64,000 nucleotides of DNA from Marinirhabdus sp963793275 (GTDB taxonomy: Bacteria > Bacteroidota > Bacteroidia > Flavobacteriales > Flavobacteriaceae). Positions within the stretch are counted from its first letter, which is position 1, and each line of letters begins with the position of its first letter. Under the pieces are notes generated by a model. That model did no database searches and was not told where the DNA came from. It saw only the letters and a list, made by a program, of their open reading frames with translations. Shown here piece after piece: positions 45,421-55,197 of this stretch. The position numbers and the translations under genes were made by a program. The DNA lies in the NCBI GenBank assembly GCA_963793275.1, contig CAWBZL010000002.1:518738-582737 (forward strand), written 5' to 3'.

Positions 45421-46635
45421 TTATGGCGGATTTTTAAGAAAAAATAGAGTGCTAATAGCAACCAAAACAATGATTCCGGCAATTATGAAAGGATAGTAGA
45501 AACCACCAGTAACCAACCACGTTCCTATAACTGGACCTAGAATTTGACCAATGCTATTGGTGGAACTTTGTATGGAAATATTTCTACCTGTATTTTCCTG
45601 TGATATTAGTGAAACCGCAGAAAGTAAATTTGGTGTCACCATAGCACCTCCAGCAGCAAAAACAACGATTAATCCATAGACTAAAAATTCATTGTTAAAA
45701 AATGGAAAGGCAATCAAGGATAAACCAGATATTAATAACCCTAAAGCAATTTGTTTCTTTGTTGATAAAAACTTCTCTCCATAAGTAGCGAACACAGGTT
45801 GTAAAACAGCCATTATTGAACCACATAGCATAAAACCAATACCAACTTGATTACTATTAAATCCTAATTCATCTTTTCCGTAGATTGAAAAGACAGTTTC
45901 AAATAACGTCACCACAAATTGGATAACAAACGATAGCACTAGTAATACGATAAAATATTTAGTAAAAGTGAACCGCAAACTCACTTTTCGTGTTGTGAAC
46001 TTATGTACGCGAGCGGTGTTTTTTAACCATTTCATCACAACCAAAAGGACAATCAATCCTAGTAGTGCAGCGAATAAAAAGGGCACTGAAAATCGGTCTA
46101 AATGTAGCAGGCCTAATGTATATTTTATATGAATATCAGTTTGGGACAGAAAGCCGCCAATGATAGGGCCGAAAATAACACCAGAGCTAATGGCAACACC
46201 AGACCAGGCCATTATTTTTGTTCTACGTTTTTCAGATGTAATATCACTTAAATATGCATTGCTAACTGGAATAACTGATGACGTAAAAATTCCACCAAAA
46301 ATTCGAGCAATATATAGCATTGTCAAGGATGTGGCTAGGCCAGTAAGTAATTGCATAATTACAAAACCGATTAGTCCACAAATGATAATAGGTTTCCTGC
46401 CGTATCTGTCCGATAGTTTTCCCCAAACCACTACGAATAGTAACTGAAAAAATGGATAAATGCTTGTGAGCAATCCAATATGGAAATTGATAAGGTCGGT
46501 GTCAAGATTGTCTTTTAAAGCTAATCTTTCGGTATAGTAAGGAAGGGTTGGCAATAATATACCATAGCCCAACATCACTACAAACAAACTCAATAGAATT
46601 AAAAATATCCTGTTGAGTTTTTCTTTTCTATCCAT
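45421..46635 (-). CDS. MFS drug/proton antiporter (DHA1, TetA-like)
   Basis: A 404-residue protein with 12 predicted membrane segments. The conserved loop 2-3 motif GKLSDRYGRKP and the motif C-like GVIFGPIIGGFL in segment 5 mark an exporter of the drug:H+ antiporter-1 group. It resembles TetA-type efflux proteins, but the sequence alone does not show which drug. Only one base separates it from the copper ATPase gene, so the two are in one operon. Confidence 0.78.
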   Translation of the reverse strand: MDRKEKLNRIFLILLSLFVVMLGYGILLPTLPYYTERLALKDNLDTDLINFHIGLLTSIYPFFQLLFVVVWGKLSDRYGRKPIIICGLIGFVIMQLLTGLATSLTMLYIARIFGGIFTSSVIPVSNAYLSDITSEKRRTKIMAWSGVAISSGVIFGPIIGGFLSQTDIHIKYTLGLLHLDRFSVPFLFAALLGLIVLLVVMKWLKNTARVHKFTTRKVSLRFTFTKYFIVLLVLSFVIQFVVTLFETVFSIYGKDELGFNSNQVGIGFMLCGSIMAVLQPVFATYGEKFLSTKKQIALGLLISGLSLIAFPFFNNEFLVYGLIVVFAAGGAMVTPNLLSAVSLISQENTGRNISIQSSTNSIGQILGPVIGTWLVTGGFYYPFIIAGIIVLVAISTLFFLKNPP

Positions 46636-48753
46636 TTATTTTTTACCGATTTTTCGCTTCAATAATTGCGCATTAATAGCCACTATAATTGTACTCAAAC
46701 TCATAAATACCGCTCCTACAGCTGGTCCTAAAACAAAGCCGGAAGAGTATAGAACACCTGCAGCTAATGGAATGGCCACCACATTATACCCAGTTGCCCA
46801 TATTAGGTTCTGAATCATTTTATTGTACGTAGCCTTTCCGAACAAAATTAGGTTTGCAATATCTTGTGGATTGCTATTTACCAATATAATATCGGCTGTT
46901 TCGGCGGCTACATCAGTACCAGAACCAACAGCGATTCCTACATCAGCTTTGGCAAGTGCGGGCGCATCGTTTACGCCATCTCCAGTCATAGCCACAAACT
47001 CTCCTTTGTTTTGCAACTCTTCTACAATTTCTACTTTTTGGTGTGGTAGCACTTCGGCATAATAGCCATCCAACCCTAATTTTTCACTGACAGCTTTGGC
47101 TGTTTTTTCGTTATCCCCAGTTGCCATCAAAACTTTGATATTATTCTTTTTAAATATTTTTATAGCTTCCGCAGATTCACGTCTTATTTCATCAGCAAGC
47201 GCAATGTATCCTGCTAGTTGTCCTTCAATTAATACAAATACAACAGTTTCAGCAGCGTCACTATAAGCATCTTCAGGAATAGTTATTTTTTCATCCCTTA
47301 AATAACCAGGACTAACCACTTTTACTTGCTTTCCTTCTACATTTGCCTCTACACCTTTACCAGTGATCGCATTAAAGTTTTCAGGCTTTGGGATTGTAAT
47401 ATTGTCTTCTTTAACTTTTTTAATAATCCCAACAGCAATTGGATGTTCTGAACTTTGTTCCAATGCACTTGACAGTCTTAAGATTTCATCGTTTGAATAG
47501 GACACATTTACAGATTTGATTCGAGTAACGCCAAAGTCCCCTTTGGTCAAAGTCCCTGTTTTGTCAAATAGTAAGGCGGATATCTTACGTGATTCTTCAA
47601 AGGCAGTTCTATTACGGATTAATAATCCATTTTGTGCAGATACAGCAGTAGAAATGGCAACTACAAGAGGAATTGCAAGACCCAATGCGTGTGGACAGGC
47701 AATGACCATAACTGTAACCATTCTTTCTAAAGCATAGACAAATGGAAAGCCTAAAATCAACCAAACTGCTAACGTACCAAAACCAATAGCCAGCGCAATA
47801 TAGGTCAGCCATTTTGCAGCCCTATCGGAAAGGTTTTGCATTTTGGACTTGGTCTTTTGTGCTTCCTCCACCATTGTGATAACTTTGTTGAGATAGCTGT
47901 CTTTACCCGTATGCTCTACTTTTACTTTTATACTACCATTGCCGTTTACCGAACCTCCAATTACTTTATCATTTTCATCTTTTTTTACAGGTTTTGACTC
48001 TCCCGTCAACATAGACTCGTTTAAATAGCTTGAGCCTTCAATAATAATTCCATCGGCAGGAACTTTCTCTCCCGGCTTTACCAATATTACATCATCTTTT
48101 AATAAATCTTCGAGTGAAATATCTTCAATAGTGTCGCCTTTCACTCTGTGAGCTTCGGCCGGCATCATACTTACTAAAAGTTGTAAAGCTTTTGATGCAC
48201 CGAGGACACTTTTCATTTCTATCCAATGACCTACAAGCATAATTGCGATTAGAGTTGCCAGTTCCCAAAAGAAATCAACACCTTCTAAACCAAAAACGGT
48301 TGCAGAACTATAGAAATAAGCGACACTTATTGCCATAGAAATTAGCGTCATCATTCCAGGTGCACCATTCTTTACTTCGGAAACAAAACCCTTAAGAAAA
48401 GGCCATCCGCCATAGAAATATACGACAGTAGAAAGCGCAAAAAGAATATACGAATTTCCGGGAAGTAAAAATTCATACCCAAAAAAATCTTGAATCATTG
48501 GCGAGAAGAACAATATGGGGATGGTAAGTACTAGCGTTACCCAAAATCGTTTTCTAAAGTCTGCAATCATCATTTTATGATGGTCGTGACCCATTTGTCC
48601 GTGACCCGGATTATGACCCGAATGGTCTCCACCTCCATTTCTCATTTTGGAATGATCCATTTTGGAATGATCTTCTTTTTCGTGGTTCATTTTAGAATGA
48701 TCCATTTTCGAATGGTCCATTTCGTTGTTTTTGTGCTGCTCGTGATTTTCCAT
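46636..48753 (-). CDS. Copper-exporting P-type ATPase, CopB-like
   Basis: A 705-residue P1B ATPase. The N-terminus has five DHSKM or NHEKEDHSKM-type repeats rich in His and Met instead of a CxxC domain. The transmembrane metal motif is CPH (VIACPHALG, near residue 352), typical of the CopB (P1B-3) group. The phosphorylation site DKTGTLTKGD lies near residue 392, with TGES before it and TGDGVNDAPALAKADVG after. It would export copper from the cytoplasm. The gene is followed directly by the MFS gene and preceded by a small gene after 18 bases. Confidence 0.92.
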   Translation of the reverse strand: MENHEQHKNNEMDHSKMDHSKMNHEKEDHSKMDHSKMRNGGGDHSGHNPGHGQMGHDHHKMMIADFRKRFWVTLVLTIPILFFSPMIQDFFGYEFLLPGNSYILFALSTVVYFYGGWPFLKGFVSEVKNGAPGMMTLISMAISVAYFYSSATVFGLEGVDFFWELATLIAIMLVGHWIEMKSVLGASKALQLLVSMMPAEAHRVKGDTIEDISLEDLLKDDVILVKPGEKVPADGIIIEGSSYLNESMLTGESKPVKKDENDKVIGGSVNGNGSIKVKVEHTGKDSYLNKVITMVEEAQKTKSKMQNLSDRAAKWLTYIALAIGFGTLAVWLILGFPFVYALERMVTVMVIACPHALGLAIPLVVAISTAVSAQNGLLIRNRTAFEESRKISALLFDKTGTLTKGDFGVTRIKSVNVSYSNDEILRLSSALEQSSEHPIAVGIIKKVKEDNITIPKPENFNAITGKGVEANVEGKQVKVVSPGYLRDEKITIPEDAYSDAAETVVFVLIEGQLAGYIALADEIRRESAEAIKIFKKNNIKVLMATGDNEKTAKAVSEKLGLDGYYAEVLPHQKVEIVEELQNKGEFVAMTGDGVNDAPALAKADVGIAVGSGTDVAAETADIILVNSNPQDIANLILFGKATYNKMIQNLIWATGYNVVAIPLAAGVLYSSGFVLGPAVGAVFMSLSTIIVAINAQLLKRKIGKK

Positions 48754-48771
48754 TATAGTATTGTTTAAGTG

Positions 48772-49065
48772 TTATCGTAATTTTTTTCTCATTGCTTCCG
48801 ATATGTTTTCGGCATAGACGCCATAAGCATCTACTAAAAGACCTTTAAGCCCTTTTTTGGAAGATATTGCATATAAAATGCTGTTATCATCGGTACTGCT
48901 CATTCCTTCAAAGCGATATATTTTATCCACTTTAAAATCTTCTGGTCGAATCTCAATTTTCAGGGAAACACATTCCAGACATTCAGGTTTTAAGTTGAAA
49001 TCATAAGGGTATTCGTTTGCCTGTAAATCGTTAATAGCTTCTGAAAGGGTGTCATAATTTTTCAT
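48772..49065 (-). CDS. Small conserved protein of the phosphoribosylpyrophosphate synthetase-like annotation
   Basis: A 97-residue protein (MKNYDTLSEAINDLQANEY, then FRFEGMSSTDDNS-like YRFEGMSSTDDNS and a C-terminal LVDAYGVYAENISEAM). Close relatives in Bacteroidota carry the name phosphoribosylpyrophosphate synthetase, but it lacks the PRPP-binding motif and is far too short, so that name is not supported. It often stands next to copper ATPase genes, as here, 18 bases upstream. A CLEC motif at residues 34-37 could bind metal. Confidence 0.6.
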   Translation of the reverse strand: MKNYDTLSEAINDLQANEYPYDFNLKPECLECVSLKIEIRPEDFKVDKIYRFEGMSSTDDNSILYAISSKKGLKGLLVDAYGVYAENISEAMRKKLR

Positions 49066-49071
49066 TTATTT

Positions 49072-49230
49072 TTATTTATAAGTCATTGTAAAATAACTGT
49101 TGTCTTCTTCGGTAAATTTTTGAAAGGTCAATAGACCTTGTGCATTTAATTTCTCGTTAACAGTATAATTGAGTTGCTTAATGCGAATTCTCAAGGCATA
49201 GGCCTTAATATTGATTTTTGCTACCGTAGG
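49072..49230 (-). pseudogene. C-terminal remnant of an unidentified protein
   Basis: An open frame of about 52 codons without a start ends in TEEDNSYFTMTYK. The last residues resemble a terminal outer-membrane beta-strand. It is bounded upstream by a stop and has no intact parent gene in the window. Confidence 0.3.
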
Positions 49231-49273
49231 TCAGGTACTTTTTTCAAGATACCTACAATTTTATTCACGGGTT

Positions 49274-49411
49274 TTATAAGTGCTCAACCAATGATCTTCC
49301 TAATATTAAGGAAGAACAGTCACTTTGATGCTCCTGTGACTTCTGCATAATTACTTTTAAACAGCGGTTACAGACCATATTCTTAATCCAAAATTCCTTT
49401 GGTTTGCTCAT
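49274..49411 (-). pseudogene. Truncated copy of the metal-binding AraC-type regulator
   Basis: ATG 49411 opens MSKPKEFWIKNMVCNRCLKVI, which matches the N-terminus of the regulator at 62162 (KKLFIKNMVCNRCIKTI), including the CNRC metal site. After residue 22 the frame diverges and stops at 45 codons. Neighbouring frames contain further short matches (AEVTG), so indels have destroyed it. It stands next to a HYC_CC_PP gene, mirroring the right-hand copper module. Confidence 0.6.
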
Positions 49412-49582
49412 AGTATATAATGTATTGTCATTGAGTTTTAACTCAATGGTTTGAAAGGTTAAGACCTAACAGGGTTAATGGTGTATGGTATTGTTGGGAA
49501 TAGAGTACAACAATTTTTAGCCAGAAGTGAAACTTTGGCTATAGAGGTAATGCAGATTAAATTTAACCTGCGCAGTAGAAAT
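49412..49582. other. Intergenic stretch with a palindrome
   Basis: CATTGAGTT (49429-49437) and AACTCAATG (49440-49448) form a 9-bp inverted repeat with a 2-base gap. It lies upstream of the truncated regulator and downstream of the HYC_CC_PP gene. No gene is seen. Confidence 0.5.
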
Positions 49583-50005
49583 TTAAATTAAGAAGGTCTC
49601 GTTGAGAATTATAATATCTGTAGATAATAAAGGCGGCCTATAGGTTTTAAAAGAAATGACGTTTTCTTCTAGCCCCTCGAAAAGATTAATATAAGTATTA
49701 AAAAAAGTATTTATGAAAACTAAAGTATCAATCTCTAAAATTGTATTGGACTTCTTAAAGGTGTCATCTCTTTCTTTTACAATGGTTTGATTATCGCAAC
49801 AATCCTTCTCTTGTATGGAAGTACATTGCTTGGAATTTGTATCTTTTTTTTGCCCTGTCTCCATACAAGATTCTGCCCTACTAAAAAAAGCCATATCCAC
49901 CAATTTATTACAGCAAAAGTGCATATCCACCGTGAAAGAAGAAGTAGAAAACAGTATAAAAACTGCTAAAAAAAAGGACAGTATTTTGGTAAAAAAAGAT
50001 TTCAC
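49583..50005 (-). CDS. HYC_CC_PP family secreted protein (left copy)
   Basis: A 140-residue protein with a signal peptide (LAVFILFSTSSFTVD), a variant of the HYC motif (HFCC), a DCCDN double-cysteine motif and the C-terminal YRPPLL. It belongs to the small HYC_CC_PP family, which accompanies copper efflux operons in Bacteroidota and may bind copper through its cysteines and histidine. A paralogue lies at 56671 in opposite orientation. The divergent H-F-C instead of H-Y-C may mark relaxed selection. Confidence 0.75.
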   Translation of the reverse strand: MKSFFTKILSFFLAVFILFSTSSFTVDMHFCCNKLVDMAFFSRAESCMETGQKKDTNSKQCTSIQEKDCCDNQTIVKERDDTFKKSNTILEIDTLVFINTFFNTYINLFEGLEENVISFKTYRPPLLSTDIIILNETFLI

Positions 50006-50175
50006 AGTATAATATTAATAAATTTTGTCTAACATTAAATGTTTTCGTAAATTAAATGCTGCTGTTTAACAAGCTTGTTATCAAATTTTTATGAATTAAC
50101 AGCAAAATTAATTAATGCGAAGATAATTTTAAAGGTTCAACAGGAATATGACTTTTGTCATTAATGCAGATTAAC

Positions 50176-52623
50176 TCAAAATTTAAGTTGTAAGAGCACA
50201 TATAAGGTTCGTGGTAAACTTGGTATGATCCCTGGGCCTGGATAACCCGTTGCCCGGCGTGTAAAATAATTTTCGTTCAAAACATTGTTGACCCCTGCCT
50301 CCAGTTTAAACCGATCGTAGGTATATGAAAAAGAAAGGTCCATAATATCGTAGGCAGGTATCCCTCCCACAATACCACTCTGGCTTTGAAAATCCCTGGG
50401 CGAATTGGTGGCATCGGTAAACTGTTGGCCCAAATAAGTATATTGCAGACTCCCCAAAAAGTCTTTATACCCAAAATTTAATCCTGTTTTTAGGTTAATG
50501 CCGGGAATGAACTCCACTTTTTTGCCCTTCACATTGTTTTCTTGGGAAGAGGTATATTTTGAATCTGTTAGGGCCAGATTGACAAAAGTACCGAGCTTGA
50601 TATCGTTTTTTTCTGTGGATAGGGTTTCCCATATATTCCAGTCCACAAAACTTTCAACGCCATAGGTAATGGCATCCCCTATATTCCCTCTAAACCGCTC
50701 CTGTTGGATATCACTTACTTCCCGTAATATCACTCCCAAACGATCTTTGTAACTTAAAAAAAATGCTCCCACATCATAGGAAAGGTAATTCTTTATTCGC
50801 CCGCGAGCCCCTATATCAAAAGTATATCCTTGCTCATCTTTGATGTTGGGATCTACGGTCAATGACGGATTGGTAATTCTAATATCATTAAAAGTAACCG
50901 AGCGGTAATTCTGGCTTATATTCCCATATAGTTCAACCGTTTTATGAGGTTTATAACTTAACCCAACACCCAATAAAATAAAAGAACGTTCAAGATCACG
51001 GTTATCCGCCACATCTTCGTTTAAGATGGGGTTACCTGCAATATCAAAGTTGATGCGTTTAAATGCGCCCCTACTTCTAGTCTTTATATATTCAAACCGT
51101 AGCCCAGGAGTTACCGAAAATTTTTCGGAGAACTTAAAGACATTTTCGGAAAACAGGGCAAGGTTCAAGTTCGGAAACCTAAAATCGCTTTGCCTTGGGT
51201 AGTTGGGATAGGTCTGTTCTTCAAAATTAAAATTGGCATTGCTGCCGTTGCTGCCGGGTCCCTGCCGTTCCGTATTATTGGATTGATAGTACTTTCCGCC
51301 AAAAAGCACCGTATTCTCTTTTCCGAAGAAATTATACCGCGTCAACAAACGGGCTTCTGCCCCCCAGTTGTTAAAATTACCTACTATCAATTCCCTTGGA
51401 GCCTCCAGATCATCCTCCTGTGAAACCCTGTTTTCGCGAAAACCAACCGATTTCCTATAGGCGTCCAAGGCAAAGAGGTTGAGGCTAAAATCGGTTTTAT
51501 TGCTCAAAGCGTGTTCCAATCGCATAGCGTACAATTTCCAATCCACATTAAACCAGTTGCGGGTTCGGTTGCTAAACGTGGGGTCTTCCTCAAACTGTTC
51601 ATCGGTAAGACCGCCCGGTTGCTGTGCCAAATAGTTTAAATAGCTTACCTCAAAGGAAATTTTGGTCCTTTCTGTGGGCGAATAATCCAAATGCACGTAG
51701 CCATTGAAGGATTCAAACTGCGAGTTGGGACGAAAACTATTTCCTTTTTTATAGTTGAAAAAAGTATAATAACCTACCTTGCCGAAAGTCCCGCCTAAAC
51801 TGTTAAAACTGGTGAACAAGTTGTAAGAATCCAAGGATTGCCGGGATATCCATTCTATTTTCTTGTTGGGATCGGGTTGTTTCAGTTTAAAATTGACAAG
51901 GCCTCCAAATTGTGTTCCATACTGCAAAGATGCCGCACCGCGTACCACTTCGATCTCTGAAATGGATTCAGCCGGCGGTGTATAGTAACTTTCGGGATAT
52001 CCCAGTACATCTGCAGAGATGTCATAACCATTTTGTCTTGTATTGAAGTTTGCACTGCGGTTGGGATTGAGGCCACGCCCACCAATATTCAATTGCAGTC
52101 CGGCATCGTTGTTTTCGTAGATATTGAGCCCGACCACTTGGGAGTATATCTGCCTGGCATTACCGCCGGCAAGGTTAGCCGTAAGGTTGCTTACCAATAC
52201 CACTTCGCTCTTCTTGCCCGCATAAATAGCAGTTCCCTCAACGTCCCTTAATCGTTTTAGGGCGAAAAGGCGTTCTTTTCTTTGGGTTACCACTACTTCA
52301 GAAAGTTCTATGCCCAAAGATTCAAGTTCTAAGTTCAGTGACGTATCATCGGAAATGCTAACCTCGTGATCCAGTATAGCATACTCGTAGGCAAATACGG
52401 TAAAATTATAGGTCCCTTTTGGAATGTCCTGAAATTTGAAATCCCCAAAATCATTCGTGATGGTTGATTTTCTTAGAGTAGTGAGAAACACTTCGGCATT
52501 TGGGACAGGTTCGTTGGTAGCTTTAGAAACTACTTTTCCCTGAAACATATATTGTGCAAACATCGCAGAACTTATGAAAGTAAAAAATAGGGTTGCGATT
52601 ATATGTTCTTTTTTTAAATACAT
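50176..52623 (-). CDS. TonB-dependent receptor
   Basis: An 815-residue outer-membrane protein: signal peptide ending AMFAQ, a carboxypeptidase-like beta-sandwich (GKVVSKATNEPVPNAEVFLTT), a plug domain (VVLVSNLTANLAGGNARQIYSQV, then IGGRGLNPNRSANFNTRQNGYDISAD) and a 22-strand barrel ending RTLYVLLQLKF. It is similar to FecA-like receptors. With the following HTTM, imelysin and DUF4856 genes it makes a metal (probably iron, possibly copper) uptake cluster; the ligand is inferred from neighbours. The palindrome GTTTTCGCGAAAAC lies inside the gene. Confidence 0.88.
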   Translation of the reverse strand: MYLKKEHIIATLFFTFISSAMFAQYMFQGKVVSKATNEPVPNAEVFLTTLRKSTITNDFGDFKFQDIPKGTYNFTVFAYEYAILDHEVSISDDTSLNLELESLGIELSEVVVTQRKERLFALKRLRDVEGTAIYAGKKSEVVLVSNLTANLAGGNARQIYSQVVGLNIYENNDAGLQLNIGGRGLNPNRSANFNTRQNGYDISADVLGYPESYYTPPAESISEIEVVRGAASLQYGTQFGGLVNFKLKQPDPNKKIEWISRQSLDSYNLFTSFNSLGGTFGKVGYYTFFNYKKGNSFRPNSQFESFNGYVHLDYSPTERTKISFEVSYLNYLAQQPGGLTDEQFEEDPTFSNRTRNWFNVDWKLYAMRLEHALSNKTDFSLNLFALDAYRKSVGFRENRVSQEDDLEAPRELIVGNFNNWGAEARLLTRYNFFGKENTVLFGGKYYQSNNTERQGPGSNGSNANFNFEEQTYPNYPRQSDFRFPNLNLALFSENVFKFSEKFSVTPGLRFEYIKTRSRGAFKRINFDIAGNPILNEDVADNRDLERSFILLGVGLSYKPHKTVELYGNISQNYRSVTFNDIRITNPSLTVDPNIKDEQGYTFDIGARGRIKNYLSYDVGAFFLSYKDRLGVILREVSDIQQERFRGNIGDAITYGVESFVDWNIWETLSTEKNDIKLGTFVNLALTDSKYTSSQENNVKGKKVEFIPGINLKTGLNFGYKDFLGSLQYTYLGQQFTDATNSPRDFQSQSGIVGGIPAYDIMDLSFSYTYDRFKLEAGVNNVLNENYFTRRATGYPGPGIIPSLPRTLYVLLQLKF
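51432..51445. repeat. Palindrome GTTTTCGCGAAAAC inside the receptor gene
   Basis: A perfect 14-base palindrome sharing the TTTCGCGAAA core with the larger palindromes in cusA and the tolC-like gene. Confidence 0.7.
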
Positions 52624-52632
52624 TTTTTTTGT

Positions 52633-53996
52633 TTAAAAACCTTTGATTTCATCCTTAAATTCCAATATCCAGTCCTTAGGCCCAAACGACTCTTCCTGCT
52701 CCAGTAAATTTACTTTTGGGTCAATATAACGTTGGCTCAATCTGCCATTCAGTGCCACATAGCTCTCTACATAGACTGCTATATTTTTATGGCCTTGGGC
52801 TGTAAAATGTTTTCCGAGGAAATGGGCGTACTGAAGGATAAAGTCGGGTTGGGTGCTCATCTGTTTTTCCTGAAATGTTGACAGAAAATCGGTATTGTCA
52901 ACAAGGAAAGCTGTCCCCTTTTTTTATCCACAATCTTAAATTGTGCATATCCGGCTTTTTCCATTAACATTACCCGCCAAGAAAAGCGGTATCCTTCCTC
53001 GGTCCAAAAAAGCTCATTTTTATAGAGCAGATAACGCCAAGGAAAAAGTAACTGAAAGGCAATAAACAAACCCACGATAAGCATTGGAGTCTTGGTTTTG
53101 TTGCGATTGGTTTTATTGTGTATCCCAGCATCTGTCTTTTCCTTTTTAATCCTAAAAATAGTCGAAATCGTTTTCAATATTTTATGGTGGACTCCCGCAT
53201 CGAAAAAAACGAGTGCGCTCACGATCATCACATAGGGGAACATACCTATGGGAAAGAGGATTCGGGTCATCAAATGAAAAATCACCACCAGACCGAAAGC
53301 TGCCCAACGGGTGGGTCTATAAAACAATAAAAACGGTATCGCCAGATCATAGGCAGCACCACCCCAGCTAAAGGCATAGTGAAGCCATTGTTGCTGCATT
53401 AAATTTCCCAACAATGGCAAGTCATATTGGGCCGGCAACCATATCTTAAGCGGCATTGCCTCAACGAGCCAGTCGCTGTTCAGTTTTGCCAGACCGGCGT
53501 AGAAATAGACAAGTGCAATCAATAATTTTATGGCATCAGTGGTCCATTTGGGAATCTGTTTATAGGCCTTATCCCTATTCCTTTGTGCATCCATTGAATA
53601 ATAGGCATTTGCCGGGAGGAGGATCATTAAAAAACCAAGGCAGCTAATAAAATAATAATGGTTAAGATAGGTGGTCTTATCCATCAATTCGATATAGGTA
53701 AAGCTTAAAAAAAAAATTATGATCGCTATCCTGTATCGATAACCTAAAGCAATACAAATTGCCGACATAGCACAAATAAAGAATAATAAATAGGTATAAA
53801 CGCCCAAAGGCTGCACCCATTCAAATCCATAGTATGAAAAAAATAATTTAGGCTGAATATACAATTTGTCAATCCAGCCATTGCTCCAAAAACGGACAAT
53901 ACTAATAAGCATCATAAGACCGAAAAAAATACGAAAGACCGCCAACGGGGCGGCCTCTGTAGTTATATTTCGATATGTATTTAAACGCGAAACCAT
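52633..53996 (-). pseudogene. HTTM domain protein, one frameshift
   Basis: Codons from ATG 53996 encode an HTTM protein (APLAVFRIFFGLMMLISIVRF, then HYYFISCLGFLMILLPAN and YFYAGLAKLNSDWL), a membrane domain related to vitamin K-dependent gamma-carboxylase. Up to FKIVDKK the frame is correct. One extra base in the tract CCCCTTTTTTT (52915-52925) then breaks it; correcting it gives VDNTDFLSTFQEKQMSTQPDF and joins the last 75 codons. The tract is suitable for slippage, so either phase variation or a base-calling error is possible. Confidence 0.75.
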
Positions 53997-53999
53997 TGA

Positions 54000-55124
54000 C
54001 TAATCGCCATCGGCATCTACATAATCCACATTTATGCTCAATGCCTGCAACATATCCACTTTTAAGAGGATAACGTTGCGTTGTAGCTCATCATAGGTAC
54101 TTAGCATTTTGGTATTGTCCGTTTCAATCTGTAGAGCAAAATTATTGTTTAGTTCATTTGCTTGGGTTTCTGCAGCATTGAATTGAGCGTTGATAAGACT
54201 GCTAAGGTCTTCCCCATTTTTAATGCTATTCAAAAAATCGAGGTAAGTATTAAAACTTTCTCCAGTCGAATTGTTGCTAAAATATTTTCCATTAAAGAAA
54301 TCTTGGCTTGCCTTAACTGCTGTTAGCAGCAATTGTTTGGAAAAATCTTTTTTATAGCGCGCCTCTACATTTTCGGGTAGTGGTTGTTCAGAGAAAACAC
54401 CTGCGGGTATCCCTACTTTGCCCGCCCGCAACGATTTTTCAAAATAGAATATATAGTCGTTCGTTAGTTTGTCAACAGATCCAGTAGCCGAAGAACTGGT
54501 ATTTGCAACAAAAACATCCCTAAAGTTGGCATTCCAATCGTCGAGTACTGTTGTGGTCAATTGCAGGATAGTTTCCGTAAGGGTGCCGAGATAATTTTTA
54601 TATCCCTGGGCATTGCCGTTGACGGTATAGAAGCTTACAATTTCGGTATCTGTTGCGCCAAGGCCGTTGATCAGATAATCTATAGCAGGGAAACCCTGTA
54701 CATCTATTGTAGATGGCAAAGCCAGGTCATAACTGCCAGTTTCTATAAAATTTTCTATTCTTTGGGTGTCAGAGGGGTAAATATTCAGTCGGTTCCTATA
54801 CCTTACTTCTTCGGCTTTGCCAATTTCAAACATAGAGACCTTTTGAAAGGCAATATAGGATGCTGCCCACGAAGCTCGCAAATTCTGAAGGTTTGCCTCT
54901 GTAGGCTCATTTGCAAAGACCGTTGCAGCAGTGTTCAGGTTTTCGGCCTCTGTTTTAAAAGAAGTATATGCAGGGACAATGATATTATCTGCCCAATTTA
55001 CAAGCATTGCGCCACGATCAAAATTATTGTTAGCCGGTGGCAAGTTTTCGTTCCCATTATCTTTTGAACACGCTACAATCAGCAGTCCGATACTAATAAA
55101 ACTCCAAAGTTTCCAGTGTTTCAT
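54000..55124 (-). CDS. Imelysin family lipoprotein
   Basis: The start is ATG 55124; an in-frame TTG at 55145 is unlikely. The 374-residue protein has a lipobox (LLIVAC) and an imelysin helical fold with two duplicated halves. In place of the GxHxxE signature of M75 imelysins it shows GFPAIDYL, so a metal-binding rather than peptidase role is likely. Imelysins of this type are linked to iron uptake. It lies 4 bases before the HTTM gene. Confidence 0.82.
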   Translation of the reverse strand: MKHWKLWSFISIGLLIVACSKDNGNENLPPANNNFDRGAMLVNWADNIIVPAYTSFKTEAENLNTAATVFANEPTEANLQNLRASWAASYIAFQKVSMFEIGKAEEVRYRNRLNIYPSDTQRIENFIETGSYDLALPSTIDVQGFPAIDYLINGLGATDTEIVSFYTVNGNAQGYKNYLGTLTETILQLTTTVLDDWNANFRDVFVANTSSSATGSVDKLTNDYIFYFEKSLRAGKVGIPAGVFSEQPLPENVEARYKKDFSKQLLLTAVKASQDFFNGKYFSNNSTGESFNTYLDFLNSIKNGEDLSSLINAQFNAAETQANELNNNFALQIETDNTKMLSTYDELQRNVILLKVDMLQALSINVDYVDADGD

Positions 55125-55197
55125 AACTATTTTTTTTAAAATCAACCGATTTTTCCATCGGCGGTAAATCGGTTGATGTGGCTAATTCAATTTTTAT

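Noticed and set aside
48772..49065. Phosphoribosylpyrophosphate synthetase
   Set aside because: The protein is 97 residues and lacks the PRPP-binding and ATP-binding motifs; the name seems to be propagated without evidence.
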